Position numbers and translations under genes: made by a program
Notes under the pieces: model-generated
The model's database searches: none
What the model was told of the DNA's origin: nothing
What the model saw: only the letters and a program-made list of their open reading frames with translations
Source: Ga0077536 sp043744805
GTDB lineage: Bacteria > Pseudomonadota > Gammaproteobacteria > Ga0077536
Assembly: GCA_043744805.1 (NCBI GenBank)
Contig: JAYTTZ010000069.1
Location: forward strand, 1-35,281
Direction: 5' to 3'
Length of the DNA stretch: 35,281 nucleotides
Shown here: one piece after another, positions 23,771-32,449 of the stretch
Layout of the letters: each line of letters starts with the position of its first letter
Position numbering within the stretch: position 1 is the first letter of the stretch

Positions 23771-25405
23771 ATGGAAATTGAAGTCCTGGTGCCGGATATC
23801 GGCGACTTCGACACGGTCGACGTCATCGACGTGCTGGTGAAGCCCGGCGACGTGGTGAACGCCGAAGATCCCCTCATCACCCTGGAAAGCGACAAGGCCA
23901 CGATGGACATCCCGGCACCGCGGGCCGGGCGCATCGGCAGCATCAGCGTGAAGGTGGGCGACAAGATCGGCGAAGGCGGCCGCATCCTCCTGCTGGAACT
24001 GACGGACGCACCGGCCACGGCAGCGCCGGCGCCGACACCCGTCGCTGTAGCCCCGGTGGCTGCAGCGGCTCCCGCAGCCCCGGCCGCGGCCACCACCCAG
24101 TCAGTGCGGGTGCCCGATCTCGGCGACTTCCCGGAAGTCGACGTCATCGAAGTGCTGGTGAAAGTGGGCGATGAAGTGACCGTCGATTCGCCGCTGGTGA
24201 CCCTGGAGAGCGACAAGGCGACGATGGAAATCCCTTCGATGGTCGTCGGCCGCGTGACCCGCGTGCTGGTGCAGTTGGGCGACAAGGTCGCCGCCGGCAC
24301 GGCCATCGTGGAAGTCAGCGTCGTGGCGGCTGCGCCTGCCGCAAGCGCTGCGCCCGCCGCAGTGCCCGCGCTCGCCAACACTGTCCCGGCGCCGGCAGCG
24401 CTGGCGCCGGGCGGGAACACCGGCACGTCCGGCCTCGTGACTGCGCCAATGGCCCCGGCACCCGGCCAGCCGACCGCACTCGAAGCCCCGCCGGCCCAGG
24501 GCCGGATCCATGCCGGTCCGGCCATGCGCCGCCTCGCACGCGAACTGGGCGTGGACCTCACCCAGGTCGCGGGCTCGGGTCGCAAGCAGCGCATCGTGCG
24601 CGACGACATTGTCGCCCACGTGAAGAAAGTCCTCACCTCGCCACCGCCGCAGGCCGTGGGTGGAGGCTTTGCCCTGCCGCCGCAGCCGCAGGTGGATTTC
24701 TCGCGCTTCGGCGCGGTCGACACCCAGGCGCTAAGCAAGATGCGCCGCGCCGTCGGCGCCAACCTCCATCGCAGCTGGATCACGGCGCCGCACGTGACCC
24801 AGTTCGACGAGGCCGACATCACCGAACTCGAAGCCTTCCGCAAGGCGCAAGCGGCGACGGCCGAAGCGGCCGGCACCAAGCTCACCCTGCTCGCTTTCCT
24901 CATGAAGGCCGTGGCGGCCGCGCTGGCACGTTTCCCGGATTTCAACGCCTCGCTGTCCGCCGATGGCGAGTCCCTCATCTACAAGAAGTACTGCCACATC
25001 GGCATGGCGGCCAACACGCCGCGCGGCCTGGTGGTGCCGGTCCTGCGCGACGTCGACAAGAAGGGCCTGCTGGCGATTGCAAAGGACGTCCGCGAACTGG
25101 GCCTCAAGGCGCGCGACGGCAAGGTCATGCCGGCGGAAATGCAGGGCGGCTGCTTCACCATTTCAAGCCTGGGCGGGATCAGCGGCACGGGGTTCACCCC
25201 CATCATCAACGTGCCGGAAGTCGCCATCCTCGGCGTGTCACCGGCCGCGATGAAGCCGGTGTGGAAGAACGGCGCCTTCGAACCGCGCCTGATGCTGCCG
25301 CTGTCGCTGTCCTATGACCACCGCGTGATCGACGGCGTGGCAGGCGCCGAATTCACGCAGTTCCTGGGCCAGACCCTGGGCGACCTCCGCCGCATCCTGC
25401 TCTGA
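23771..25405 (+). CDS. aceF: Dihydrolipoyl acetyltransferase (pyruvate dehydrogenase E2)
   Basis: A 544-residue E2 protein, the core of the pyruvate dehydrogenase complex, that transfers the acetyl group to CoA. It has two lipoyl domains with lipoylated K42 (ITLESDKATMDIP) and K149 (VTLESDKATMEIP), Ala/Pro-rich linkers, a peripheral-subunit-binding domain at about 246-285 (GPAMRRLARELGVDLTQV), and a catalytic domain ending in SLSYDHRVIDGVAGAEF with the active-site histidine. The ATG at 23771 has GGAGAG 6 nt upstream. The E3 gene (lpd) does not follow here; a Nudix gene does, so E3 must come from elsewhere. Confidence 0.97.
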   Translation: MEIEVLVPDIGDFDTVDVIDVLVKPGDVVNAEDPLITLESDKATMDIPAPRAGRIGSISVKVGDKIGEGGRILLLELTDAPATAAPAPTPVAVAPVAAAAPAAPAAATTQSVRVPDLGDFPEVDVIEVLVKVGDEVTVDSPLVTLESDKATMEIPSMVVGRVTRVLVQLGDKVAAGTAIVEVSVVAAAPAASAAPAAVPALANTVPAPAALAPGGNTGTSGLVTAPMAPAPGQPTALEAPPAQGRIHAGPAMRRLARELGVDLTQVAGSGRKQRIVRDDIVAHVKKVLTSPPPQAVGGGFALPPQPQVDFSRFGAVDTQALSKMRRAVGANLHRSWITAPHVTQFDEADITELEAFRKAQAATAEAAGTKLTLLAFLMKAVAAALARFPDFNASLSADGESLIYKKYCHIGMAANTPRGLVVPVLRDVDKKGLLAIAKDVRELGLKARDGKVMPAEMQGGCFTISSLGGISGTGFTPIINVPEVAILGVSPAAMKPVWKNGAFEPRLMLPLSLSYDHRVIDGVAGAEFTQFLGQTLGDLRRILL

Positions 25406-25412
25406 ACGACGG

Positions 25413-25907
25413 ATGAGCGCGCTGCCTGGCACTGCCCCCACGGCGCGATTCTCCATCTGCCTGCTGGAAGACGCCGCCGGCAGGCTGCTCTTCATCCGCC
25501 GCGCGCCCGATCGCCTGATCGGACCCGGCAAATGGGGTTTCCCCGCCGGCCACATCGAAGCCGGCGAATCCGCCGAAGCCTGTGCCCGCCGGGAAATCGC
25601 CGAGGAAATCGGCCCGCGCCACGCGCTGGTGGAAATCGGCCGCCTCGGCCCGCGCCGCGACAGCCTCTTCGGCGGCCTCTACGAAGTGCACCTCTTCCAT
25701 TACCACTGGCTGGCCGGCGAAGTGGAACTCAACCATGAACACACCGACCACCGCTGGCTCGGGCGCGAGGACTACCACGGTCTCGACGTCATGCGCGGCG
25801 TGGACGAGGACATCCGGCTGCTGGATCTGTGGCCACTCGAGTGCCTCCACCTGGAGCACCTCTCGGTCGCGCTGGGTGGCTACGCCCAACCCGGGACCAG
25901 CGCATGA
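25413..25907 (+). CDS. Nudix hydrolase
   Basis: A 164-residue protein with a complete Nudix box, GHIEAGESAEACARREIAEEIG (given here only as its consensus Gx5Ex7REUxEExGU, at about residues 46-67), preceded by the typical GKWGFPAG. Nudix enzymes hydrolyse nucleoside diphosphates linked to another group, such as damaged nucleotides, ADP-ribose or NADH; which one applies cannot be told. It starts 7 nt after aceF and overlaps the next gene by ATGA, so it is transcribed with the pyruvate dehydrogenase genes. Confidence 0.93.
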   Translation: MSALPGTAPTARFSICLLEDAAGRLLFIRRAPDRLIGPGKWGFPAGHIEAGESAEACARREIAEEIGPRHALVEIGRLGPRRDSLFGGLYEVHLFHYHWLAGEVELNHEHTDHRWLGREDYHGLDVMRGVDEDIRLLDLWPLECLHLEHLSVALGGYAQPGTSA

Positions 25908-26683
25908 GCGCGCCGCTGGCCCTCGCCCACGACATCATTGGCGAAGGCCCGCCGCTGGTCATCCTGCACGGCCTGTTCGGTTCCGCGCGCAACTGGCAAA
26001 GCGTGGCGCGCACCTTGTCGTCGCAGTACACGGTGGTGAGCGTGGACGCCCGCAACCACGGCCGCTCGCCACACGACGCGGCGATGGACTACACCGTGAT
26101 GGCGGCCGATCTCGCCGCCTTGCTTGCCAACCTTGATTTGCACGAGGTCACCCTGCTCGGCCACAGCATGGGCGGCAAGACCGCGATGACGCTCGCGCTC
26201 ACTGACACTTCGCGGCTCCGAAGAGTGGTCGTGGTGGACATCGCGCCCCTGCCGTCTGATGACCAGCACACCACGATGATCGACGCCATGCTGGCCATTC
26301 CGTCCAGCAGCCTGCGCCGCCGTTACGAGGCCGACGCGCTGCTCCGCGCAGCGGTGCCCGACGACGGCGTGCGCCTCTTCCTGCTGCAAAGCCTGTTGCC
26401 CAGCGACAGCGGCGGCCGCTGGCGCTTCAACCTGCGCGCGCTCCGCCACGGCATGCCCGAACTCATCGGCCCCCTGCCCGTGCCGGTGGGCGCCCGGTTC
26501 ACGGGACCAGTGGGCGTCATCCGTGGCGAGCGTTCGGACCGCGTCGACGCGCGCGCCGTGCCCCTGTTCCTCGACTACTTCCCGCACGCCAGCCTGCATA
26601 CGGTGCCCGGCGCCGGCCATTGGCCACACGCCGAAGCGCCGCGCGAATTCCTGCGCGCGCTGGAGGATTGCCTGCTGTTCTGA
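25904..26683 (+). CDS. Alpha/beta hydrolase, YbfF-like esterase
   Basis: A 259-residue cytoplasmic hydrolase. The oxyanion strand is VILHGLFGSARNW (about 19-31), then VDARNHGRSPHD (47-58), the nucleophile elbow LLGHSMGGKTAM with the catalytic serine (about residue 88), an acidic residue in IRGERSD, and the catalytic histidine in PGAGHWPHAEAP near the C-terminus. The HGLFGS and DARNHGRS motifs are typical of YbfF/ABHD11 esterases, which act on short acyl esters or acyl-CoA thioesters. It overlaps the Nudix gene and ends the transcription unit. Confidence 0.92.
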   Translation: MSAPLALAHDIIGEGPPLVILHGLFGSARNWQSVARTLSSQYTVVSVDARNHGRSPHDAAMDYTVMAADLAALLANLDLHEVTLLGHSMGGKTAMTLALTDTSRLRRVVVVDIAPLPSDDQHTTMIDAMLAIPSSSLRRRYEADALLRAAVPDDGVRLFLLQSLLPSDSGGRWRFNLRALRHGMPELIGPLPVPVGARFTGPVGVIRGERSDRVDARAVPLFLDYFPHASLHTVPGAGHWPHAEAPREFLRALEDCLLF

Positions 26684-26704
26684 GGGAGGAGGGGTTCTCC
26701 CCAG

Positions 26705-26720
26705 GCCGGCGCGCGCCGGC
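26705..26720. repeat. 16-bp perfect palindrome
   Basis: GCCGGCGCGCGCCGGC lies 21 bp after the alpha/beta hydrolase stop, directly preceded by GGGGTTCTCCCC, itself a small hairpin. No T run follows. It may assist termination or be a REP-like repeat marking the left edge of the accessory region. Confidence 0.5.
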
Positions 26721-26825
26721 ATTCCCGTTGCGGATCTTCCCCTCAAGCCGTCATCAAGCGCCCGCCTCTCTGGCCCTGCATGGAATGCGCACGCGACTTC
26801 ATTCGCCGCGAGGGACAACGACGGA

Positions 26826-26971
26826 ATCAGGGTTGGCCGGCACTGCTCGCCACACGCGTGCTGCTGTTCGCCTTCCTGGGTTAAGCCCTCCTGAAGCAGC
26901 CTCTCGTGACCGTGATATTCGCCGTGCCGATCCTGATCCAGGACTTCTTCACCCCCGGCCTGGCCTGCTGA
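26826..26971 (+). pseudogene. Fragment of an ACR3-type arsenite efflux permease
   Basis: One plus-strand frame reads PALLATRVLLFAFLG, a stop codon (TAA at 26881), then ALLKQPLVTVIFAVPILIQ and a few more residues to a second stop near 26971. This fits the ACR3 segment …ALLATLVLLFAFQG…QPLVxVxxAVPILIQ…, which covers two adjacent membrane helices. Everything before and after is missing. The remaining 26684-26825 shows no recognisable coding sequence. It lies just before the arsA pseudogene, which supports a decayed arsenic operon. Confidence 0.6.
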
Positions 26972-27066
26972 AGGTTGGTCGTAGCTTCGTTTTGAAAATT
27001 CGCTGTCACCGTGCCGCAATGTCTTTGGTGTGCCCTTCCTGTGCAGGATCCGCCTGGTTTCCAACC

Positions 27067-27964
27067 ATGGTCGTCCCTGCCGACGACCAGTCTTCACTCG
27101 GGGAAGCGCCTGGACGGGCCACGCCCAAAGCCATCGGGTTCCTGGACCACACCACCCGACACTTGTTCTTCGCGGGCAAAGGCGGTGTCGGCAAGACGAC
27201 GGTCGCGGCGGCCCTGGCATTTGGGCTGATTCAGCGTGGCAAGGCCGTACACTTGAGCACCACGGATCCGGCTGCGCATTTGACGGCACGCTGAGCGGCG
27301 ACGTGCCTGGTTTGCGGGTCAGCCGGATCGATCCGAAAGTCGAAACGCAGCGCTACGTTGACAAGATCATGGCGGCCAAGTCACCCGGTCTTGATGCCCA
27401 GGAGCAGGCCCTGTTGCGCGAAGACCTGCGCTCGCCATGCACCCGGGAGGTTGCGGTCTTCCACGCGTTCTCGCGCATCGTGAGCGAGGGACGCGGCGCC
27501 TTCGTGGTATTGGATACGGCACCGACCGGGCATTCGATGCTGCTGATGGACGCGACCGGCGCCTATCACCGACCCCTGATGCGCGAGTTCGAAGGTCACG
27601 GAGACCCGCACATCGTCACGCCGGGCTGATGCGTCTGCAGGAAGCCGCGCACACCAAGATAATCCTGGTGACGCTGCCCGAAGTGACTCCGGTGTCGCAG
27701 GCCGCCGCCTTGCAGGAAGACCTGCGCCGCGCGAGCGTCGAGCCCTATGCATGGGTGCTCAACAAGAGCGTTCTGGTCGCCGGCACGAGAGACCCTTTGC
27801 TGGCAGCCAGGCTGGCGGGTGAACGCAGGCAGATCGAACGCCTGTCCGCCGGGTTGGCCCAGCGCCTCTTCACGCTGCCGTGGCTGGCGGTGCCGCCGAT
27901 CGGATTCGTTGAGCTGTCCAAACTGGTCAGCGAGAACGTTCCTGCCGCAGCGGATCAGATCTGA
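27067..27964 (+). pseudogene. arsA: arsA pseudogene (arsenite-transporting ATPase), two frameshifts, one half only
   Basis: The Walker A is intact (HLFFAGKGGVGKTTVAAALA) and is followed by VHLSTTDPAAHL. The frame breaks near 27282 by loss of one G and continues in the next frame as DGTLSGDVPGLRVSRIDPK, then VVLDTAPTGHSMLLMDATG (Walker B/signal region). It breaks again near 27624 by two extra bases and finishes as MRLQEAAHTKIILVTLPEV… WVLNKSVLVAG… to the stop at 27964. The parts align in order with one ATPase half of ArsA; the other half is absent. It would have energised the ACR3/ArsB pump whose fragment lies upstream. Confidence 0.88.
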
Positions 27965-27994
27965 ATTTCATCGCGGAAATCCCGGAGACACTCC

Positions 27995-28399
27995 ATGTAC
28001 GGATTCACGATCACCGGCACAGCGTTCGACCAGGCGCTTGCAAGGACCATCGCCGCGCTGAAGGCCGAAGGCTTTGGCATCCTCAGCGACATCGACGTGC
28101 AGCATGCAATGAAGGAGAAGCTCGGTGTCGAAATTCAGCCCTACCGCATCCTGGGCGCGTGCAACCCGAAGCTGGCACATCAGGCGCTGCAGGCGGTGCC
28201 TGACATCGGCCTGCTGTTACCGTGCAACGTCATCGTGCGCGAAGAAGCCCCCGATCGCGTCGTGGTCGGGTTCCTCGACCCGCAGATCATGGTGAACCGG
28301 GTCGGCAAACCAGCTGTCAAGGCCGTAGCTAATGACGCGGAGCTACGGTTACGTCGTGCCTGCGCGAGCCTGGGCGGCGGCACGGCCGATTCCACCTGA
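27995..28399 (+). CDS. DUF302 family protein
   Basis: A 134-residue intact reading frame. The core YRILGACNPKLAHQAL (about 50-65) and DIGLLLPCNVIVRE (70-83), with two conserved cysteines, is the DUF302 signature; the N-terminus (FDQALARTIAALKAEGFGIL and SDIDVQ) is also typical. The function is unknown. DUF302 genes often lie near metal and redox genes, and here the gene follows the arsA pseudogene by 30 nt on the same strand, so it is the only gene of this decayed operon still apparently whole. The 256 bp after it hold nothing I can recognise. Confidence 0.85.
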   Translation: MYGFTITGTAFDQALARTIAALKAEGFGILSDIDVQHAMKEKLGVEIQPYRILGACNPKLAHQALQAVPDIGLLLPCNVIVREEAPDRVVVGFLDPQIMVNRVGKPAVKAVANDAELRLRRACASLGGGTADST

Positions 28400-28655
28400 C
28401 CAACGTTCCGTGAGCTGCTTGCGCTATCGCGGTCGCGCCGGTTTGGCGGAGAGCTCAATCGCGGAACCCCTGGCTGATGGGTGCCAGCATCACGACATGG
28501 TCCTGAACTTCATCCCACCCGGAAAACTACCAAAGAATCGCTACGTCGAACGCTCCAGCCTGAAGTGCTTGTGATGCGAATCTCGCCTGCCGGACAGGTG
28601 GGCCAGGGACAGGGTGCGGCCGCCTCCGAGCTTGCCGGGAGCTCTTTCGATGAGA

Positions 28656-30128
28656 TCATTCAACGACGTCCCGATAATCACCGGGTTCATACGGCGCGAA
28701 CACTTCCTTGAACGGCGCCAACGGGCCACGCTTTCTGAGCGGAGACACGCCGATGTCTTCAAGCAACTCATCGTGATAATGCAGCATGTGCAACAGGAGT
28801 CGCGCGGCGCGGCCTTTTGACGGCGGCATGCTGCGTCGCTTCCAGATCTGCTGGGCTTCGATATTGATCTGCATGTCCACCTCCGGCGGCAAGGCGTGAC
28901 CGCCGTCCAGAAGGTCTGCGAGCCAGCGGGCCTGCAGGTTGTAGGTGAGCACGCTCGTGATCGTCGACGCATACCCGACGAAGGCCAGATTCTTTACCGC
29001 CGGGTGGACCATCTGACGGTACAGGTACAATCCGTCGTCTGCGAAGTTCAACGAGAAACGGACACCGACCTCCAGAAAGCTGTAATCGGCTTCCCACCCG
29101 GTCGCCAGAATCACGGTATCGACGTTCAGGGCTTTGCCATTGGACAGCTGTAGTCCGCTTGCGGTGAACGTCGAGATTTCCGCTTCGACCGGCGCAATCC
29201 CGCCGGAGCGAAGCTGGCGATAGAACGCAGGCCGCGGCAGCATCACGGATTCTCCAAACGCATCGAACTCGATGGGTTCTTTCGGCACGAGGTTCGGCCG
29301 CGTCCTGCCGCGCGAACCGAGGCCATACTGGGCAATCAGCAGCAGCTCCACGACCCGCCACCAGCCCCACACCAGCGGTTTTCCAAGCGTGTGCAGGCAG
29401 CACTCGAGCCGGGACGGACGATAGTGCAGCGGGATCAGTGCGCTCGTTAATCGATTCAGCATTGCCCATTTGAACGGCAGGACGTTCAGCAGCCGCGGCG
29501 GCACGGGCCAGTGAGTCTGGCGATACACGATGCTCGTCTCCGCGGCCACTGCGGACGATTCCAGCGCGGCGTCGGTCGCGCTCTTGCCGAAACCAATGAC
29601 GGCGACTTTCTTGCCCGCCAACTGGCGCTGCTCGCGCAATGCCGAAACGTGCAGGATGTCGCCTGCAAACGCGTCCTGGCCCGGGAATACCGGTAGATGG
29701 GGCTTGTTCGAGAACAGACCGGTGCAGATCACGATGAATTCGAACTCGGCGCTCAGCGACTTTCCGGCTTGCGTGTAGTCGATGCGCCAGCCTGCTTCGG
29801 TGGGGCGGCGATCGACCTGAGTGACGGTCGCCTCGAATTCAACGTGGGGCCATACTCCAAAGTGTTTCGCGTAACGCTCGAGGTAGTCGCGCACCACCGG
29901 TCCCGGCGTGAAATCTGCGACATCGGCCGGCAATGGCCAATCCGGAAACTCGTAGAGTTCGCGCTGTACTTGTGTACCGAAATTCGAGTACCCGGCCGCC
30001 CACACGCCCCCCAGCGTAGCGGCCCGTTCGAACAGCACGCACTCGTATCCCCGTCCCAGCAGGGTCTTTGCCGTCACCAGGCCGGCGACGCCAGCGCCTA
30101 TGATCCCGACGGTGCGGATACGGTTCAT
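28656..30128 (-). CDS. Flavin-containing monooxygenase
   Basis: A 490-residue FAD/NADPH enzyme. The FAD loop is GIIGAGVAGL (8-17), the FMO-identifying motif FxGxxxHxxx is FAGDILHVSA (154-163), the NADPH loop is VIGFGKSATD (177-186), and the ATG motif is VILATGWEADYSF in the C-terminal half. The family oxygenates soft nucleophiles (sulfur, nitrogen, selenium) or acts as Baeyer-Villiger enzyme; the presence of the shorter FMO motif does not decide the substrate. It is the last gene of a five-gene minus-strand unit, starting 10 nt after the small membrane protein. Confidence 0.92.
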   Translation of the reverse strand: MNRIRTVGIIGAGVAGLVTAKTLLGRGYECVLFERAATLGGVWAAGYSNFGTQVQRELYEFPDWPLPADVADFTPGPVVRDYLERYAKHFGVWPHVEFEATVTQVDRRPTEAGWRIDYTQAGKSLSAEFEFIVICTGLFSNKPHLPVFPGQDAFAGDILHVSALREQRQLAGKKVAVIGFGKSATDAALESSAVAAETSIVYRQTHWPVPPRLLNVLPFKWAMLNRLTSALIPLHYRPSRLECCLHTLGKPLVWGWWRVVELLLIAQYGLGSRGRTRPNLVPKEPIEFDAFGESVMLPRPAFYRQLRSGGIAPVEAEISTFTASGLQLSNGKALNVDTVILATGWEADYSFLEVGVRFSLNFADDGLYLYRQMVHPAVKNLAFVGYASTITSVLTYNLQARWLADLLDGGHALPPEVDMQINIEAQQIWKRRSMPPSKGRAARLLLHMLHYHDELLEDIGVSPLRKRGPLAPFKEVFAPYEPGDYRDVVE

Positions 30129-30138
30129 CGTGTCCTCG

Positions 30139-30390
30139 TCAGTGCGCCGGGGGCCGGACCAACTGCCAGGCCCGCGTGCCCGCGTAAACGAGCGCGGCCA
30201 GCAGCCACAGGCTCAATACGTAAGTCCCGAACAAGGTCCACAGTCCAACGGTCCAGAGCACGACACCGGCGGCAGAAGGGTTGCCGTGAGTGGCTACTGG
30301 GCGGCGGCGCTCGGCCTGCAGCAGGCTGTAGGCGTGAGCGACACCGGCGAGCGCTCCGAAGCCAAGGCCGATCACGAGAAGCGTGTTCAC
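30139..30390 (-). CDS. Small membrane protein of unknown function
   Basis: An 83-residue protein with two hydrophobic segments (about residues 3-20 and 41-69). The loop between them is basic (QAERRRPVATHGN). It lies between the methyltransferase (39 nt) and the monooxygenase (10 nt) on the same strand, which supports its being real. I do not recognise a family. It may anchor or assemble a partner protein at the membrane. Confidence 0.6.
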   Translation of the reverse strand: MNTLLVIGLGFGALAGVAHAYSLLQAERRRPVATHGNPSAAGVVLWTVGLWTLFGTYVLSLWLLAALVYAGTRAWQLVRPPAH

Positions 30391-30429
30391 GTCACTTCAC
30401 GTCGTGAGGTGGTGGAAGCGGGCCATGGT

Positions 30430-31245
30430 TCAGGCCCGCGTGCCCACGACTTCCAGATATTCTGCTTCGATCCGCGTTTCATTTGCTCCCGCCAGATTAG
30501 CCGCAGACCAGTGTGCTTCGAGATCACTGCGCAATGCGAGCTGCCCCGCATCGTCGAGCGCGGCGAACGCGCGGTTCGTCGGCCCATAAAACGTCCGGAA
30601 AAACTCCACGACTTCCACGGGCGGAAAGGGATACTGCACCACGTAAAGCTTGCGCGTGAGACTCAGCTCCGACAGTCCCGTGTTCAAGCGCGCCCGAACC
30701 GTGTCCTCGTCGCCCCACAACACAGGTGAGGGCATGCCGGCGGGGGGTGGCACGCGCGCCCCCGTCAATTTGAACATCCGGCCGATGAAGCCTCCGGGCG
30801 TCCAGTTGCCCATGACGATGCGGCCACCAGGGCGACAAACGCGGAGTAATTCGCCGGCGACCAGATCGGGGCGTGGCGCAAACATTGCGCCAATCAGACT
30901 GAACACCAGGTCGAAACTCGCCTCTGGCAACGCCAGTGCTTCGGCGTCGCCTTCAATGAATGCGATGTGCAAGCCTGCTTCAGCCGCGCGGGTTCGCGCC
31001 TGCTCAATGAGATTGGTCGCGATGTCCACGCCGGTCACCACAGCGCCTGCCCGGGCAGCTGGCAGTGACAGTTGGCCGGCGCCGCAGCCTACGTCCAGCA
31101 CGCGTTGCCCAGGCTGAATGCATAGCGTCTGAAACAAGGTCATCGCGCCCGGTTCGAGGTACTGGGAGAAGTGGCCGTAATCTCCCGCCATCCACATCGA
31201 CTTAAGGCGGGCCTTCAGCATTTCCATCTCGTTGGGCTGTGTCAT
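30430..31245 (-). CDS. Class I SAM-dependent methyltransferase
   Basis: A 271-residue enzyme with the UbiE/Coq5-like fold. Motif I is RVLDVGCGAGQLSL (48-61), followed by the acidic VTGVDIATN, a motif II region EASFDLVFSLIGAMF and the post-II ELLRVCRPGGRIVMGNW. The start has AGGAG 9 nt upstream. The substrate is unknown; the N-terminal helix ends at DYGHFSQYLEPGAM, as in small-molecule methyltransferases of the YcgJ/UbiE type. It lies in the same operon as a membrane hydroxylase and a flavin monooxygenase, which suggests a small-molecule modification pathway. Confidence 0.9.
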   Translation of the reverse strand: MTQPNEMEMLKARLKSMWMAGDYGHFSQYLEPGAMTLFQTLCIQPGQRVLDVGCGAGQLSLPAARAGAVVTGVDIATNLIEQARTRAAEAGLHIAFIEGDAEALALPEASFDLVFSLIGAMFAPRPDLVAGELLRVCRPGGRIVMGNWTPGGFIGRMFKLTGARVPPPAGMPSPVLWGDEDTVRARLNTGLSELSLTRKLYVVQYPFPPVEVVEFFRTFYGPTNRAFAALDDAGQLALRSDLEAHWSAANLAGANETRIEAEYLEVVGTRA

Positions 31246-31547
31246 CTTGATTCGCTCCTGCAGATTGTTCGACGGCGATTGCTGGCGTTGCGCACTCAGT
31301 TTCGGGTTTGGCTATTGGTCGGTTGATGGCACCTGCGATATGGCCGTTGCTCGCCGGTGAAGTCATCACGCGTGCGTACATCCACGACACGCGCGGCGTC
31401 ACGCGCCAACAGCGATATCAGTTGGTCAATACTCAGCATCGTGGTGGCTGCTGCCCCGGTCCCGCTGCGGCGCCAGCGCAACAGTCCGATCATGACCACG
31501 CCGATGCTGGAGACAATAGCGAGAGCTCCCGGGGTATGACCGTTCAT
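31246..31547 (-). pseudogene. Membrane-anchored rhodanese-like protein, frameshifted
   Basis: The ATG at 31547 overlaps the hydroxylase stop as ATGA. The N-terminus holds one membrane segment (ALAIVSSIGVVMIGLLRW), then the rhodanese start MLSIDQLISLLARDAARVVD and VRTRDDFTGEQ. One extra base at about 31346 shifts the frame; the continuation GHIAGAINRPIAKPETE is in the next frame. No catalytic-loop CxxxxR motif follows before the methyltransferase starts, so it is truncated as well. It appears to have been part of the operon before it broke. A sequencing error could explain the single base but not the missing active site. Confidence 0.75.
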
Positions 31548-32404
31548 TGCGGCCTTTCCGGTGCGTTCCACTGTCGACGGTTGATGGCGTATCGGTCTAT
31601 ACGGCCTTTGAACGGCATCAGCAGCAGGCCGGGCAACCAGATCACCTGCGCTGGCTGGGTGAAGTCGCGTATTCCGATGACCATGCGGGTGTGACCGCAA
31701 CGCGGTTGTCCCCGATAGGTGCCGAACAGGAAATCCCACCAGGTGAGGTTGAAACCGAAGTTCGAGTTTGTTTCGTCGTCTTCGACCGAGTGATGCACGC
31801 GGTGCATGTCTGGCGTCACGAACACGAGGCGCAATCCTCGATCGAGGGCTGTCGGCAGCTTGACGTTGCCGTGATTGAACATGGAAGTGGCATTGAGCAG
31901 GACCTCGAAGAGGATCACTGCCACGACCGGTGGTCCGATCAGGACGATCGCGCCGAACTTGATTACCATCGACAGCACGATCTCAAGGGGATGAAAGCGT
32001 ACGCCGGTCGTGAGGTCGTAGTCGGGATCGGCATGATGTACGCGATGTATGCGCCACAGGGCGGGTATCGCGTGTACCAAGACGTGCTGCGTCCAGACCA
32101 CGAGGTCGAGCACGATGATGGCGAGCAAGCCTTCCAGCCAGGGCGGGAGCGCCACAAGACTGAGTAATCCCCAACCACGTCCCTCTGCGAATGCCGCCAC
32201 GCCGATGGCGCCGGCAGGAAAAAGGACCCTCACGATAATGCCGTTAAGGGCGACCAGGGCCAGGTTGTTGCCCCAACGGGCTAGCTTCGAGCTGACCAAA
32301 GGGCGACGCGGAGCGACAATCTCCCATACCGCCATGAGCAAGACGGCCGCGCCGAACGCGCAAGCCCGGATACCCATTTCATGCCCGCTTACCCATTCCG
32401 CCAT
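31544..32404 (-). CDS. Fatty acid hydroxylase / sterol desaturase superfamily membrane protein
   Basis: A 286-residue di-iron membrane oxygenase from the ATG at 32404 (an in-frame ATG at 32443 would add 13 residues but abuts the operator). The histidine clusters are visible: QHVLVHAIPALWRIHRVHHA (HxxxxH plus HxxHH), FHPLE, NHGN and DMHRVHHSVEDD (HxxHH). About four or five membrane segments surround them. The family hydroxylates or desaturates lipids, sterols and related compounds with O2. It is the first gene of the minus-strand unit, divergent from the ArsR-rhodanese regulator, so it is probably under that regulator's control. Confidence 0.9.
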   Translation of the reverse strand: MAEWVSGHEMGIRACAFGAAVLLMAVWEIVAPRRPLVSSKLARWGNNLALVALNGIIVRVLFPAGAIGVAAFAEGRGWGLLSLVALPPWLEGLLAIIVLDLVVWTQHVLVHAIPALWRIHRVHHADPDYDLTTGVRFHPLEIVLSMVIKFGAIVLIGPPVVAVILFEVLLNATSMFNHGNVKLPTALDRGLRLVFVTPDMHRVHHSVEDDETNSNFGFNLTWWDFLFGTYRGQPRCGHTRMVIGIRDFTQPAQVIWLPGLLLMPFKGRIDRYAINRRQWNAPERPQ

Positions 32405-32419
32405 CGGGATTCTCAGTCG

Positions 32420-32449
32420 TTGAGTTCTGTTATGAGAGAACATTATTCA
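32420..32449 (+). promoter_or_regulatory. Candidate promoter of the ArsR-rhodanese gene
   Basis: TTGAGT (32420-32425), an 18-bp spacer and TATTCA (32444-32449) on the plus strand. The start would be near 32456, inside the palindrome, so a bound regulator would block it. On the minus strand AATAAT (32448-32443) could serve as -10 for the hydroxylase operon. Confidence 0.35.

Noticed and set aside
23614..24978. 454-codon open frame on the minus strand
   Set aside because: Antisense of aceF; the Ala/Thr/Ser-rich repeats mirror the E2 linkers.
25880..27289. 469-codon open frame on the minus strand
   Set aside because: It runs across the alpha/beta hydrolase, the acr3 remnant and the arsA pseudogene, and has no coherent similarity.
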